In this document: piece by piece, positions 34,170 through 43,017 of the stretch
Numbering within the stretch: the stretch's first letter is position 1
Layout of the letters: each line of letters starts with the position of its first letter
Source: PXAP01 sp046483315
GTDB lineage: Bacteria > Bacteroidota > Bacteroidia > Bacteroidales > PUMT01
DNA: 64,000 bases
Direction of reading: 5' to 3'
Assembly: GCA_046483315.1 (NCBI GenBank)
Contig: JAWODJ010000012.1
Span: 5,859-69,858, forward strand
Program-made: the position numbers and the translations under genes
The notes under the pieces: model-generated
The model's database searches: none
Told to the model about the DNA's origin: nothing
The model's input: only the letters and a program-made list of their open reading frames with translations

Positions 34170-35249
34170 TCAGTTCCGGCTGAATCCGAACGCCTCCAGC
34201 ATTTTGTCAAAAATATTGGTATTATCATATATTCCGGTGAAGTCCCCGGCACCCGGCCCCCAGGCAAACACCGGCTGCATCAGTCCGGTATGTCCCCCGG
34301 TAGTGAATCCTGCTGTTATTTCACTGGTTTCAGGGTCAAAACCGTGCAGCGCCATACCGCCGGTATCATGATCACTGGTCACAATAACAAGAGTGTTACC
34401 GTCCTGCCTGGCAAACTCAAGGGCTTTACCAACTGCCCTGTCAAAATCAAGCATTTCATTCACAATATATTCAATATCGTTATCATGGCCGCCCCAGTCT
34501 ATCTGCGATCCTTCAACCATAAGAAAAAAACCGGAAGGATTCTGATTCAGGATATTAATTGCAGTACCTACGGCACCTGGAAGCATATCCCCCCTGTTCT
34601 CATCATACCTGGAAGGATGTCCCTCAGCAACAAGCCCCGCCAGTCTGCCGGAACCTATACTGATCACATCATCCACGTTATAAGCAATCTGATACCCTTC
34701 AGATTCAAGTTCTTCCAGGAGATTGCGTCCGTCCTCCCTCTTTTCAAAATGGCTGCGCCCTCCGCCAATAAAAACATCGATGCCGGAGTTTCGAAAATCC
34801 AAAGCGATCTCCTCTGCCATATTTCTGCTCGGCTGGTTGGCTACAAATGCTGCAGGGGTTGCATGTGTAACTGCACAGGTTACAACAATACCGGTTGCAA
34901 GATTATTATCCGATGCCAGATGCAATATACTCCTGACAGGATTTCCTTCCGGATCCATTCCAATAACCCCGTTATTGGTCTTTACCCCGGTTGCAAGCGC
35001 TGTTCCCGCAGCACCCGAATCGGTAACAAAATCATTTGCAGAATAAGTTTGTATTGCACCGATATATGGAAAATGTTCAATGTTCAAAGGAGCATCACCT
35101 GAGATGATTCCGGCCTGGACGTGTGCCCAGCTCATACCGTCACCTATCAGCAGGATAATATTTTCAGGTCCGGAATCCTCACTGGAAGCACAGGACAAAC
35201 TTAAAAAGAGAAAAGATAAAGCAGTAAAATACAAATTGATGCGTCTCAT
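34170..35249 (-). CDS. alkaline phosphatase lipoprotein
   Basis: Phosphomonoesterase of the PhoA superfamily, 359 residues, with a lipoprotein signal ending at Cys20 (LSLSC). The active-site Ser lies in VTDSGAAGTALATG, and zinc/magnesium ligands in IILLIGDGMSW, VEGSQIDWGGHDND, VIVTSDHDTGGMAL and GGHTGLMQP. The protein is shorter than E. coli PhoA (about 450), having lost peripheral insertions, but the core motifs are complete. Membrane-anchored periplasmic location is predicted. A -7 motif TACTTTTG lies upstream at 35295-35302. No Pho box was recognised. Confidence 0.92.
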   Translation of the reverse strand: MRRINLYFTALSFLFLSLSCASSEDSGPENIILLIGDGMSWAHVQAGIISGDAPLNIEHFPYIGAIQTYSANDFVTDSGAAGTALATGVKTNNGVIGMDPEGNPVRSILHLASDNNLATGIVVTCAVTHATPAAFVANQPSRNMAEEIALDFRNSGIDVFIGGGRSHFEKREDGRNLLEELESEGYQIAYNVDDVISIGSGRLAGLVAEGHPSRYDENRGDMLPGAVGTAINILNQNPSGFFLMVEGSQIDWGGHDNDIEYIVNEMLDFDRAVGKALEFARQDGNTLVIVTSDHDTGGMALHGFDPETSEITAGFTTGGHTGLMQPVFAWGPGAGDFTGIYDNTNIFDKMLEAFGFSRN

Positions 35250-35364
35250 AATATTAATATTTTAACCTTTCTATATATAACAATATTTTAATTCCAAAAG
35301 TACAAAAAACAGATACAGGTTATAATAATATGCATTAAGAAATTGTTAAAACCGTGAATATATA

Positions 35365-36648
35365 TCACATGATCATGCCGGCGCCCACTGTTTCGTTGGT
35401 TGCCTCATCAATAAGGATAAGGCTTCCTGTTATCCTGTTAAGCCGGTAGGGGTCATAAAACAGGGGTTTGGTGGTTTTTATCCCGATACAGGCAATATCG
35501 TTCAGGCTTACAGATTTATCCGAATAATCCTTTTCAAGAGTGTTTATATTCATTTTATAATCGATCTCCTTAACCATGCATTTCACATCCCGGGTTGCAT
35601 GTTTAACCGCGTACTTACCGCCATGCTGCATGTTTTTCCGGTTCAGCCAGCATACCATAAGCCTGATATCCTGTCCGCTTACAGGTCCGTTTTTTTCTCC
35701 AACCAGCATATCGCCGCGGCTAATATCCAGGTCATCCTCCAGGGTGATCGAAACCGACTGCGGGGCAAAGGCAGTATCAAGCTGTCGGTTAAATGTATCG
35801 ATGCTTTTTATCCTGGAAACCAGGCCGTCCGGCAAAACCTTCACCTTATCCCCCTGTTTCATGATACCGCCTGCGATCCTGCCTGCATATCCCCGGTAAT
35901 CATGAAATTCATCCGACTGGGGCCTGATAACGTACTGAACGGGAAACCTGACATCAACAAGATTCTCATCTCCGGCTATATGGATATTCTCAAGCAGGTA
36001 CATCAGGGTGGGTCCTTCATACCAGGCTGTTTTTTCTGACCTTTCAACAACATTGTCTCCAAATTTCGCACTGATGGGAACAAACCTTACATCCCTGATA
36101 TCAAGCTTTCCGGCAAATTCCAGAAACCGTGACCTGATATTTTCAAATACTTCCTGATCAAAGCCCACCAGGTCCATCTTATTGACGCATATCACTACAT
36201 GCGGTATCTGCAGAAGCGAAGCAATATAGGCATGCCTGAGGGTCTGTTCTATAACACCGTGTCTTGCATCAACGAGGATCAGGGCCAGGTTGGCCGTGGT
36301 AGCACCGGTAACCATGTTACGGGTATACTGTATATGGCCGGGCGTATCGGCAATTATGAATTTTCGCTTTGGTGTGGCAAAATACCTGTAAGCAACGTCA
36401 ATGGTTATACCCTGCTCCCTCTCCGCCCTCAGTCCGTCAGTAAGCAACGCAAGATTCACCTCTCCCTCCCCTTTGCGCAGGCTGGCCGAGGTGATAGCTT
36501 CCATCTGGTCTTCAAAAATGGCCTTGCTGTCAAACAGAAGTCTCCCGATAAGCGTACTTTTACCGTCATCAACACTTCCCGCGGTAGTGAACCGCATCAG
36601 TTCCATATCAAGGTACCCGGGAGCAGGATCAGTTTTCAGATTTTGCAT
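35365..36648 (-). CDS. cysN: sulfate adenylyltransferase GTPase subunit CysN
   Basis: GTP-hydrolysing large subunit of ATP sulfurylase, 427 residues. The G domain has GSVDDGKSTLIGRLLFDSK, DTPGHIQYTRNMVTGA and NKMDLVGF. EF-Tu-like domains 2 and 3 follow. The C-terminal APS-kinase domain of CysNC fusions is absent. With CysD it makes adenosine 5'-phosphosulfate from sulfate and ATP. It lies 86 bp downstream of cysD. Confidence 0.95.
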   Translation of the reverse strand: MQNLKTDPAPGYLDMELMRFTTAGSVDDGKSTLIGRLLFDSKAIFEDQMEAITSASLRKGEGEVNLALLTDGLRAEREQGITIDVAYRYFATPKRKFIIADTPGHIQYTRNMVTGATTANLALILVDARHGVIEQTLRHAYIASLLQIPHVVICVNKMDLVGFDQEVFENIRSRFLEFAGKLDIRDVRFVPISAKFGDNVVERSEKTAWYEGPTLMYLLENIHIAGDENLVDVRFPVQYVIRPQSDEFHDYRGYAGRIAGGIMKQGDKVKVLPDGLVSRIKSIDTFNRQLDTAFAPQSVSITLEDDLDISRGDMLVGEKNGPVSGQDIRLMVCWLNRKNMQHGGKYAVKHATRDVKCMVKEIDYKMNINTLEKDYSDKSVSLNDIACIGIKTTKPLFYDPYRLNRITGSLILIDEATNETVGAGMIM

Positions 36649-36734
36649 TTACTGATATTATTATAGTTAATGATTTACATATAGTTCAAAAAGTTCAAAC
36701 AGTGCCCGGAAGATTGCAGGGACATATTCAATTG

Positions 36735-37640
36735 TCAGAAATATCCCTCTTTTTTCCTGTCCTCCATAGCGGCATCAGACCTCTTGTCATCATACCTGCC
36801 ACCCCGCTCGGTTATCCTGGTGGCAGCTATCTCCTTTATGATGTCTTCCAGTGTATCGGCTGTTGAAAGTGTGACCCCGGTACATGTAATGTCGCCTATT
36901 GTACGGCAACGGACATCCCTCTCCTCAACTTTTTCATCCTCCTTAAGCTCCATAAAGGGAGCCCACGCCAGCCACACACCGTCACGGTTAAAAACCTTCC
37001 TTTTATGAGTAAAATAGAGCGACGGGATCTCTATATCTTCCATGAAGATGTACTGCCAAACATCAAGCTCTGTCCAGTTGCTTATCGGGAACACCCGGAA
37101 ATGCTCCCCCATAAGTTTTCGCCCGTTGAAGATGTTCCACAGTTCCGGACGCTGGTTTTTCGGATCCCACTGGCCAAACTCATCCCGGTGTGAAAAGAAT
37201 CTCTCCTTGGCACGTGCTTTCTCTTCATCACGGCGGCCGCCACCCAGGGCACAGTCAAACTTCATCTCCCCGATTGCATCAAGCAAAGTTACTGTCTGCA
37301 ATACATTGCGGCTGGCATTGACTCCTTTCTCTTCAATGACCCTGCCTTTATCTATGGTATCCTGAACCAGTCTGGCGATGCAGGTAGCCCCGGCCTTTTC
37401 CATAAGCTGGTCGCGAAAATCAAGTGTCTCCGGGAAGTTATGCCCTGTATCTATATGCAGCAGGGGAAAGGGCACTTTTGCAGGCCAGAATGCCTTCCTG
37501 GCAAGGTGAAAAAGTACGATAGAATCTTTCCCTCCTGAAAACAGGAGAGTGGGCCGTTCAAACTGGGCAGCCACCTCCCTGATAACGTACACGGACTCGG
37601 ATTCCAGTTCCCGGATATGATTGAGTTTAAGATTATCCAT
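36735..37640 (-). CDS. cysD: sulfate adenylyltransferase subunit CysD
   Basis: Catalytic small subunit of ATP sulfurylase, 301 residues, with start at ATG 37640 (MDNLKLNHIRELESESVYVI). The PP-loop PTLLFSGGKDSIV binds ATP. HIDTGHNFPETLDFRD, GGGRRDEEKARAKERFFSHRD and QNRPELWNIFNGR are family phrases. The frame is open further upstream to 37709, but that part lacks conserved sequence. No cysC, cysH or sulfite reductase gene is present in the window. The -7 motif TAAATTTG lies upstream at 37755-37762. Confidence 0.95.
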   Translation of the reverse strand: MDNLKLNHIRELESESVYVIREVAAQFERPTLLFSGGKDSIVLFHLARKAFWPAKVPFPLLHIDTGHNFPETLDFRDQLMEKAGATCIARLVQDTIDKGRVIEEKGVNASRNVLQTVTLLDAIGEMKFDCALGGGRRDEEKARAKERFFSHRDEFGQWDPKNQRPELWNIFNGRKLMGEHFRVFPISNWTELDVWQYIFMEDIEIPSLYFTHKRKVFNRDGVWLAWAPFMELKEDEKVEERDVRCRTIGDITCTGVTLSTADTLEDIIKEIAATRITERGGRYDDKRSDAAMEDRKKEGYF

Positions 37641-38019
37641 TATTATTATTTTTTGAAGGCTCCCGCAGGGTTCAGTAAGCCCGGCTTCCTTATTATTTGC
37701 CCCCGGCATATTTTCTTATATATTTAAAACCCGGTACCAGCGCCGGAAAAACTACAAATTTAATATTTTTACCGGGTATTGGAAATACGGTTTACAAAAA
37801 AGCACTTAAAAACCCTGCAAGTCTATTAACCCCTGCTTAATTCCGGTTCAGGTTTCCCGGTTACCCTCCTGTTGCTGACTGTCGTAATACAGGAAAGAAG
37901 AGACGTAACGCACTTCACACTACTTTGACCGGCCGGTAAGGATGCTCACAGGCTATAAAATACAAAAGATCCGGGGTTATTTTCCCGGATCTTTTGATAA
38001 ATGTATATAATCAGACCGT
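37641..38019. other. intergenic region
   Basis: Between cysD and the second SusD gene. It holds the cysD promoter region and the terminator of the SusC/SusD pair at 37964-37995. No further gene or repeat was seen. Confidence 0.6.
37964..37995. terminator. terminator of SusC/SusD pair 2
   Basis: A perfect 12-bp stem AAAAGATCCGGG/CCCGGATCTTTT with an 8-nt loop. The terminal T4 on either strand gives a short U-tract. It lies 25 bp beyond the susD stop on the minus strand. Confidence 0.75.
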
Positions 38020-39483
38020 TTACAAAGGATTCTGATCTTCTGTAGTAATATTCGGGTTATTATCTATCTCGGTCTGCGGTATCTGATAGATGAACAAAGG
38101 CGAATTTGCCGGCAACTCAAGGTATAACGGGTTATTGTCATAATCAAGGTGATTGCTTCCCGTCCTGTCAAGGGGAATTTGCAGGCGCCTGATATCGCGC
38201 ATTCTGAAACCCTCACCCCAAAGCTCTATTCTTCTTTCAAAAAGAATCTCGTCAAGAAGTGCCTGACCGGTCTCCGTAACAGTGGCAGGGGCATCGTACC
38301 TGTTGTCCCTTAACTCCTTCAGAAGGCCCTGGGCTCCGGTATAATCATTCAGATGCCATCTTGCTTCAGCTTCAATAAGCAACATCTCTTCCGGGCGCAT
38401 CATCACGTAATCGGCGGCAAAATTCTTACCTCCAGGACGTCCGGCATTGAATTTAAGATTTACGTAGGGAAGCTCTATTCCGGCAGCAATGGTATAATTA
38501 CCGATCAACTCTTTTCTGATGTCGCCATCAACCATCTGATCATACATTGCACTGCTGGCAAGTTTAGGTGAGAGATAAAGTCCGGTATAACCGGGTACTG
38601 ACATATCCAGATGTGAGAACAGGGAAGCATAGATAGTGGACTGCTCATCATTAATTTCCAGTCCCCACAACCAGTTCTGCGCCTGGTAGCTGTCGAAGCC
38701 CGCAGCATACTGTGCCCTGGAGTTAATGTCAACTCCCTGGCGGGCTGCAGCCGCGTGATCCCTTGCAGCGGTCCAGTCCTCCATATAAAGTGCCACTCTC
38801 GCCCTCAGGCCGTGAGCTACATTGAGATTGATATCGGAAATATGCCTTCTGCCTGCAGGATTGGCTGTCATAAGGCTTACAGCCTCATCCAGGTCATCGG
38901 CAGCCCTCTGGTAAACCTCGCTCAGAGGAGCCCTGGGATTACCTTCAGTAGTCGGCTCGGTGTAAACCGGAACACCAAGGGCGCTGGGATTTGCCGCATA
39001 GGTCTGCTGGAACATTTCGGCAAGGTTATGATAGGCATAGCCCCGCAATGCAAGCGCCTGGGCCTTTACATTAGCTTTCTGTGCAGGGTCGGTTCCGGTG
39101 GCTTCATCAATATTTACAATAATGTTATTCACATTGTTGATGATCCGGTAGAATTGCGACCATGTCCACCCCGGCCTCCTGTAGGTAGCCTGGTTATTGT
39201 CAAGGCGGTAATCAAAACCAAACCAGTGGTGCCTGGACTGAACCATATCCTCGCCCATAAGGTCCATTGCAAGGTCAAGGGCTTTTACCCCAAACTGGTC
39301 ATGATTGGACCTGAACGCACGCATATCGCGCAGAACACCATCTAGAACTGTCTGACATCCCTGTACAGATTCAAAGACATCTGCATCGGATATCTGGTTT
39401 GTCGGCGCCGTCTCCAGAAAATCTTCCGAACAGGCAGCGGTCAGACCGACTATTATTAAAAATATTATACTAAGTCTTTTCAT
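38020..39483 (-). CDS. RagB/SusD family nutrient-uptake lipoprotein (pair 2)
   Basis: Surface lipoprotein of 487 residues with a signal ending at Cys18 and the acidic export-type tail Ser-Glu-Asp. The N-terminal helical half includes NNIIVNIDEATGTDPAQKANVKAQALALRGYAYHNLAEMFQQ, and the C-terminal part has EILFERRIELWGEGFRMRDIRRLQIPLDR and ends in TTEDQNPL. It is 12 bp after the partner SusC gene. Much shorter than the first SusD (603 residues), it probably binds a different ligand. No enzyme gene is linked, so the substrate is open. Confidence 0.93.
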   Translation of the reverse strand: MKRLSIIFLIIVGLTAACSEDFLETAPTNQISDADVFESVQGCQTVLDGVLRDMRAFRSNHDQFGVKALDLAMDLMGEDMVQSRHHWFGFDYRLDNNQATYRRPGWTWSQFYRIINNVNNIIVNIDEATGTDPAQKANVKAQALALRGYAYHNLAEMFQQTYAANPSALGVPVYTEPTTEGNPRAPLSEVYQRAADDLDEAVSLMTANPAGRRHISDINLNVAHGLRARVALYMEDWTAARDHAAAARQGVDINSRAQYAAGFDSYQAQNWLWGLEINDEQSTIYASLFSHLDMSVPGYTGLYLSPKLASSAMYDQMVDGDIRKELIGNYTIAAGIELPYVNLKFNAGRPGGKNFAADYVMMRPEEMLLIEAEARWHLNDYTGAQGLLKELRDNRYDAPATVTETGQALLDEILFERRIELWGEGFRMRDIRRLQIPLDRTGSNHLDYDNNPLYLELPANSPLFIYQIPQTEIDNNPNITTEDQNPL

Positions 39484-39495
39484 ATTGATTTTATT

Positions 39496-42400
39496 TTAGA
39501 AATTCATACTAACACCAAAAGTAACTGTACGAAGCGGGGTGTAATTGTATCCCTGGGTTCCTGCAAAGCTCTGCATCGGATCCATACCCTTGAGTGATGT
39601 GAAAGTATACAGGTTTGTGCCTGTGACAAACACCCGGGTATTGGTCATGCCAATGTTCTGAAGCATTGAAGAGGGCACGTTATAGCCAAGCGATACATTC
39701 CTTATACTCATATAGTCGCGATCAAAGAGAAACCTTGAGGATGTACCGTTGGCATTCTGGTCGCCTATAAGTATCGGGTTTTCAGCATCGGTATTGTCCT
39801 CCGTCCAGCTATCCAGTATATCCCTGTGCCAGTTGGTTCCGTAATCGCCGTTATGCATTAGCTCCTGGTAAACGCCATCCAGCACAACTCCCCCGAGTCC
39901 GTAAGTCAGCATAAATGAGAAGTCGAAATTGCCAACCCTCATATTACTTGAAAAGCTCCCCTCCAGGTCAGGAATTGAAGTGCCAACATAATAGCGGTCT
40001 GCCTCCCCGTAGGTGTCGGTGGTTTCCCTTCCGGTTATAATGGGTTCACCGTCATCATCATATCCGTCAATAATATCCTTGTACCAAAGCACGCGGCCTT
40101 CATCATCCAGGCCTGCATATTCGCGGATCCAGAAATCATAAATTGAGCGTCCCACTTCCCATCTCTTGGAGCCAACTATTATTTCGTCCTGCGGAAGTTC
40201 GGTGATCTCATTCTTAAAGTGTGACAACATCATATCAACATTCCATATAAAATTTCTGGCCGATACAAGGTTGGCATTAATTTCAACGTCAATACCGGTA
40301 TTTTTCAGAGCACCGATGTTGGCATCTATTGAGGAGAAACCGGTTGACGGGGGTATCGGTTTCTCGAAAAGAAGTCCGTCACTCTCCTTGATATAATATT
40401 CAACGTTTACCGACAGCCTGTTAAAAAGTCTGAAGTCGATACCCAGGTTAGTGGTGTTGTTCTTCTCCCATGTCAGTTCAGGTGTGGGAAGGCGCGATGC
40501 CAGAAGTCCCGGAAAACCAAGGTTGTCCCATCCGGTCGAATAAAGTCCGAGATAAGCATAATAACTCGGCAGAGCCTCATTACCCAGGGCACCGTAACTT
40601 GCCCTGAGAACCATGTTGTCCAGCCATACCATGTTTTCCATGAAGGACTCTTCACTTGCCCTCCAGGATGCGCCTACCGACCAGAAGTTACCCCAGCGGT
40701 AATCGGGATGGAACCGTGATGAGCCGTCCATCCTGTAGCTTGCTGAAAAATAGTAGCGGTTGGCAAAATCATAGTTAAACCTTGACAGGTAACTTTCAAG
40801 CCTGTGGTTATGCTCGTATGAATTTGAACCCTCGGCCGTGGCGGCAGCATCCAGCTCTACCAGTCCGGGAAACGGAAAGCCTGTCCGCACCGCACTTACA
40901 TTATTGAACTGGTACTGAGTGCTCTCGTGTCCGACCAGTGCATCCATAGTATGGTCTCCGAAGGTTTTGCCCCATGTCAGCAACTGGTTGGATGAAAAGT
41001 TCATGGTTCTCTGGCTCTGCCTGGTTGACCTTCCCGAAAAAGACTGGGCGTCGCCAAAAGCGGCATTCTGGTGGGTCAGTCCGCTGTAACCGTAATAGTC
41101 GCTGCTCGCATTGACCACGAATTGAAAATCATTCAGAAATGAGAACTCCACATACCCGCGGCTTGTAAGAGCGTCCCTTTTATACTCACGGGTATCAAGT
41201 GTAATGGTTCCCAAAGGGTTACTGTTTGATATATATGCCCTTGCACGTCCGAAAGTAGCCCCGTAATCGGGTATTTTATTGCCATCTTCATCCAGAACCG
41301 GTGTTCCGTCGGGCTCGTACGTATAAACCGGATAGATGGGAGCTACCATCCTGGAAAACATGAATGAATTAACATATGCCGTACCGCTTGATTGCGGAAA
41401 ATTCTGCGTGGATGTTGAACCACCCAGGTTGATCCCTACTTTAACCCAGTCCCTCATCTGGCTTTCGGCATTGGCACGTATAGAGAAACGGTCAAAGTTG
41501 GAAGCCCTGACGATACCTTCGTCTTTCAGGTAGTTTGCAGAGATAAAATAGGTAGTCTGGTCAACTCCGCCGCTGGCGCTCAGCAGGTAATCCTGGCGCA
41601 TTCCCGTCCGGTGCAGTTCATCATACCAGTCATCTGTCCACAGAAGACTTGCATTCGGGTTTATATTACCATCAGCTCCAACGACCTGGTCATTGTCAAC
41701 GTTATAGGCATTGTAGCCACCCAGGCGCGGTATCAGTACACCTGAAGCATGATCAGTATATGCACTCTCATCAAGTCCGGGATTCGTTACATATTTGGCT
41801 TCATTATAGATCCTCAGCCACATATTTTCATAATATTCAGGCACTGTTACACGGTCGTACTCAGGGATACCCCTTTCACTGTAACCTACATTGGCCCTGA
41901 AATTGAAACTGGCCTCGCCCGACTCACCGGTCTTGGTGGTAATAAGAATTACCCCGTTTGCACCGCGTGATCCGTAAAGTGCAGTAGCCGAAGCATCTTT
42001 CAGCACGGTAATACTTTCAATGTCGGATACGGGAATGGTGTTGATGTTACCCCTGTAGGGAAATCCGTCAACGACAAAAAGCGGCGATGCATCGGCATTT
42101 ACCGAACCAAACCCGCGGATTCTTATATCCGCTGCAGCACCCGGTTGTCCCAAACCACTGGTGGTCTGTAAACCGGAAGACATCCCTTCAAGAACTTTTG
42201 ATACATCTGAAACCTGAATGGATTCAAGTTTTTCGTTCCGGATAGTTGAGGCCGATCCCGTATAACTTGAACGCCGGGCAGTGCCATAGGCAACAACGAT
42301 CACCTCATCTACTGCCAGCAATTCAGGCTCCATCTCAACATTTATCACTGTCCTGCCCTCTATGGGAACTTCGACGGTACTCATACCGACAAAACTGAAA

Positions 42401-42624
42401 ACAAGCACTTCGGCATTTGCCGGAACATCAAGACTGTACCTTCCTTCAAAATCAGTAACGGTACCAATGCTTGTCCCCTGAAGGACAACAGCAACTCCGG
42501 GCAGGGAAGATCCGTCCTCGGCACTGGTCACGGTGCCCGTAATCTGCACGGTCTGCGATTGAAGCGTAAAAATGCCGCAAAACACAAACAGTGACAGCAA
42601 AATAGTCATCTTTCTCATAGACAT
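39496..42624 (-). CDS. SusC/RagA family TonB-dependent outer-membrane receptor (pair 2)
   Basis: Outer-membrane importer of 1042 residues. Signal peptide (about 1-23), carboxypeptidase-D-like domain (VQITGTVTSAEDGSSLPGVAVVL), SusC signature DEVIVVAYGTARR, plug with IRGFGSVNADASPLFVVDGFPY and VLKDASATALYGSRGANGVILITTK, then the barrel ending in VTFGVSMNF. The barrel region and predicted extracellular loops differ clearly from the first SusC. A second Met at codon 3 is an equally good start. The AT-rich gap upstream (42625-43017) is the promoter region. Confidence 0.93.
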   Translation of the reverse strand: MSMRKMTILLSLFVFCGIFTLQSQTVQITGTVTSAEDGSSLPGVAVVLQGTSIGTVTDFEGRYSLDVPANAEVLVFSFVGMSTVEVPIEGRTVINVEMEPELLAVDEVIVVAYGTARRSSYTGSASTIRNEKLESIQVSDVSKVLEGMSSGLQTTSGLGQPGAAADIRIRGFGSVNADASPLFVVDGFPYRGNINTIPVSDIESITVLKDASATALYGSRGANGVILITTKTGESGEASFNFRANVGYSERGIPEYDRVTVPEYYENMWLRIYNEAKYVTNPGLDESAYTDHASGVLIPRLGGYNAYNVDNDQVVGADGNINPNASLLWTDDWYDELHRTGMRQDYLLSASGGVDQTTYFISANYLKDEGIVRASNFDRFSIRANAESQMRDWVKVGINLGGSTSTQNFPQSSGTAYVNSFMFSRMVAPIYPVYTYEPDGTPVLDEDGNKIPDYGATFGRARAYISNSNPLGTITLDTREYKRDALTSRGYVEFSFLNDFQFVVNASSDYYGYSGLTHQNAAFGDAQSFSGRSTRQSQRTMNFSSNQLLTWGKTFGDHTMDALVGHESTQYQFNNVSAVRTGFPFPGLVELDAAATAEGSNSYEHNHRLESYLSRFNYDFANRYYFSASYRMDGSSRFHPDYRWGNFWSVGASWRASEESFMENMVWLDNMVLRASYGALGNEALPSYYAYLGLYSTGWDNLGFPGLLASRLPTPELTWEKNNTTNLGIDFRLFNRLSVNVEYYIKESDGLLFEKPIPPSTGFSSIDANIGALKNTGIDVEINANLVSARNFIWNVDMMLSHFKNEITELPQDEIIVGSKRWEVGRSIYDFWIREYAGLDDEGRVLWYKDIIDGYDDDGEPIITGRETTDTYGEADRYYVGTSIPDLEGSFSSNMRVGNFDFSFMLTYGLGGVVLDGVYQELMHNGDYGTNWHRDILDSWTEDNTDAENPILIGDQNANGTSSRFLFDRDYMSIRNVSLGYNVPSSMLQNIGMTNTRVFVTGTNLYTFTSLKGMDPMQSFAGTQGYNYTPLRTVTFGVSMNF

Positions 42625-43017
42625 AAAAGTTTTAGGTTTACAAATGGTTAAAATGGTTAATTAATTAAAATTAAGATACTTAAACAATTATTACTTTTTG
42701 TACAACAAATTCCTGTTTGTTTAAAATTAAATGAAAAGGCCGGCAAAATAAATAAAATAATTTAATAGACGGCAAAAATGATAATATTTTTATAAAAAAC
42801 CGACCAAATCTTATATAAAAAATTACATAGTTACAATTTTAACAAATTAAATTACAATTATAATTATAATTTCTCACTTTGAATCGTGCAAATATATAAA
42901 TATTTTTTAATCCCCCTCCTAAAAACTTATATACATTTTTATATTTATCATTATTTTATTGACAACGCCCCCTTAAATAAAGGGGGCGTTGTCAAATTTT
43001 ATATACTATTATCCTGT
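42625..43017. other. AT-rich intergenic region upstream of SusC 2
   Basis: About 390 bp, strongly AT-rich, with no gene. One minus-strand -7 motif TATATTTG (42889-42896) lies 265 bp from the SusC start, without a matching -33 element. The GC-rich hairpin at 42959-42995 is the only other structure. Confidence 0.5.
42959..42995. terminator. perfect 16-bp hairpin downstream of ftcD
   Basis: TTGACAACGCCCCCTT pairs perfectly with AAGGGGGCGTTGTCAA around a 5-nt loop. It lies 22 bp beyond the ftcD stop on the minus strand. It has no U-tract, so it may be a transcript-end stabiliser or a repeat copy as well as a terminator. Confidence 0.6.

Noticed and set aside
34290..35102. Plus-strand frame of 270 codons opposite the alkaline phosphatase gene
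   Set aside because: A shadow of a conserved enzyme, with no start context or domain.
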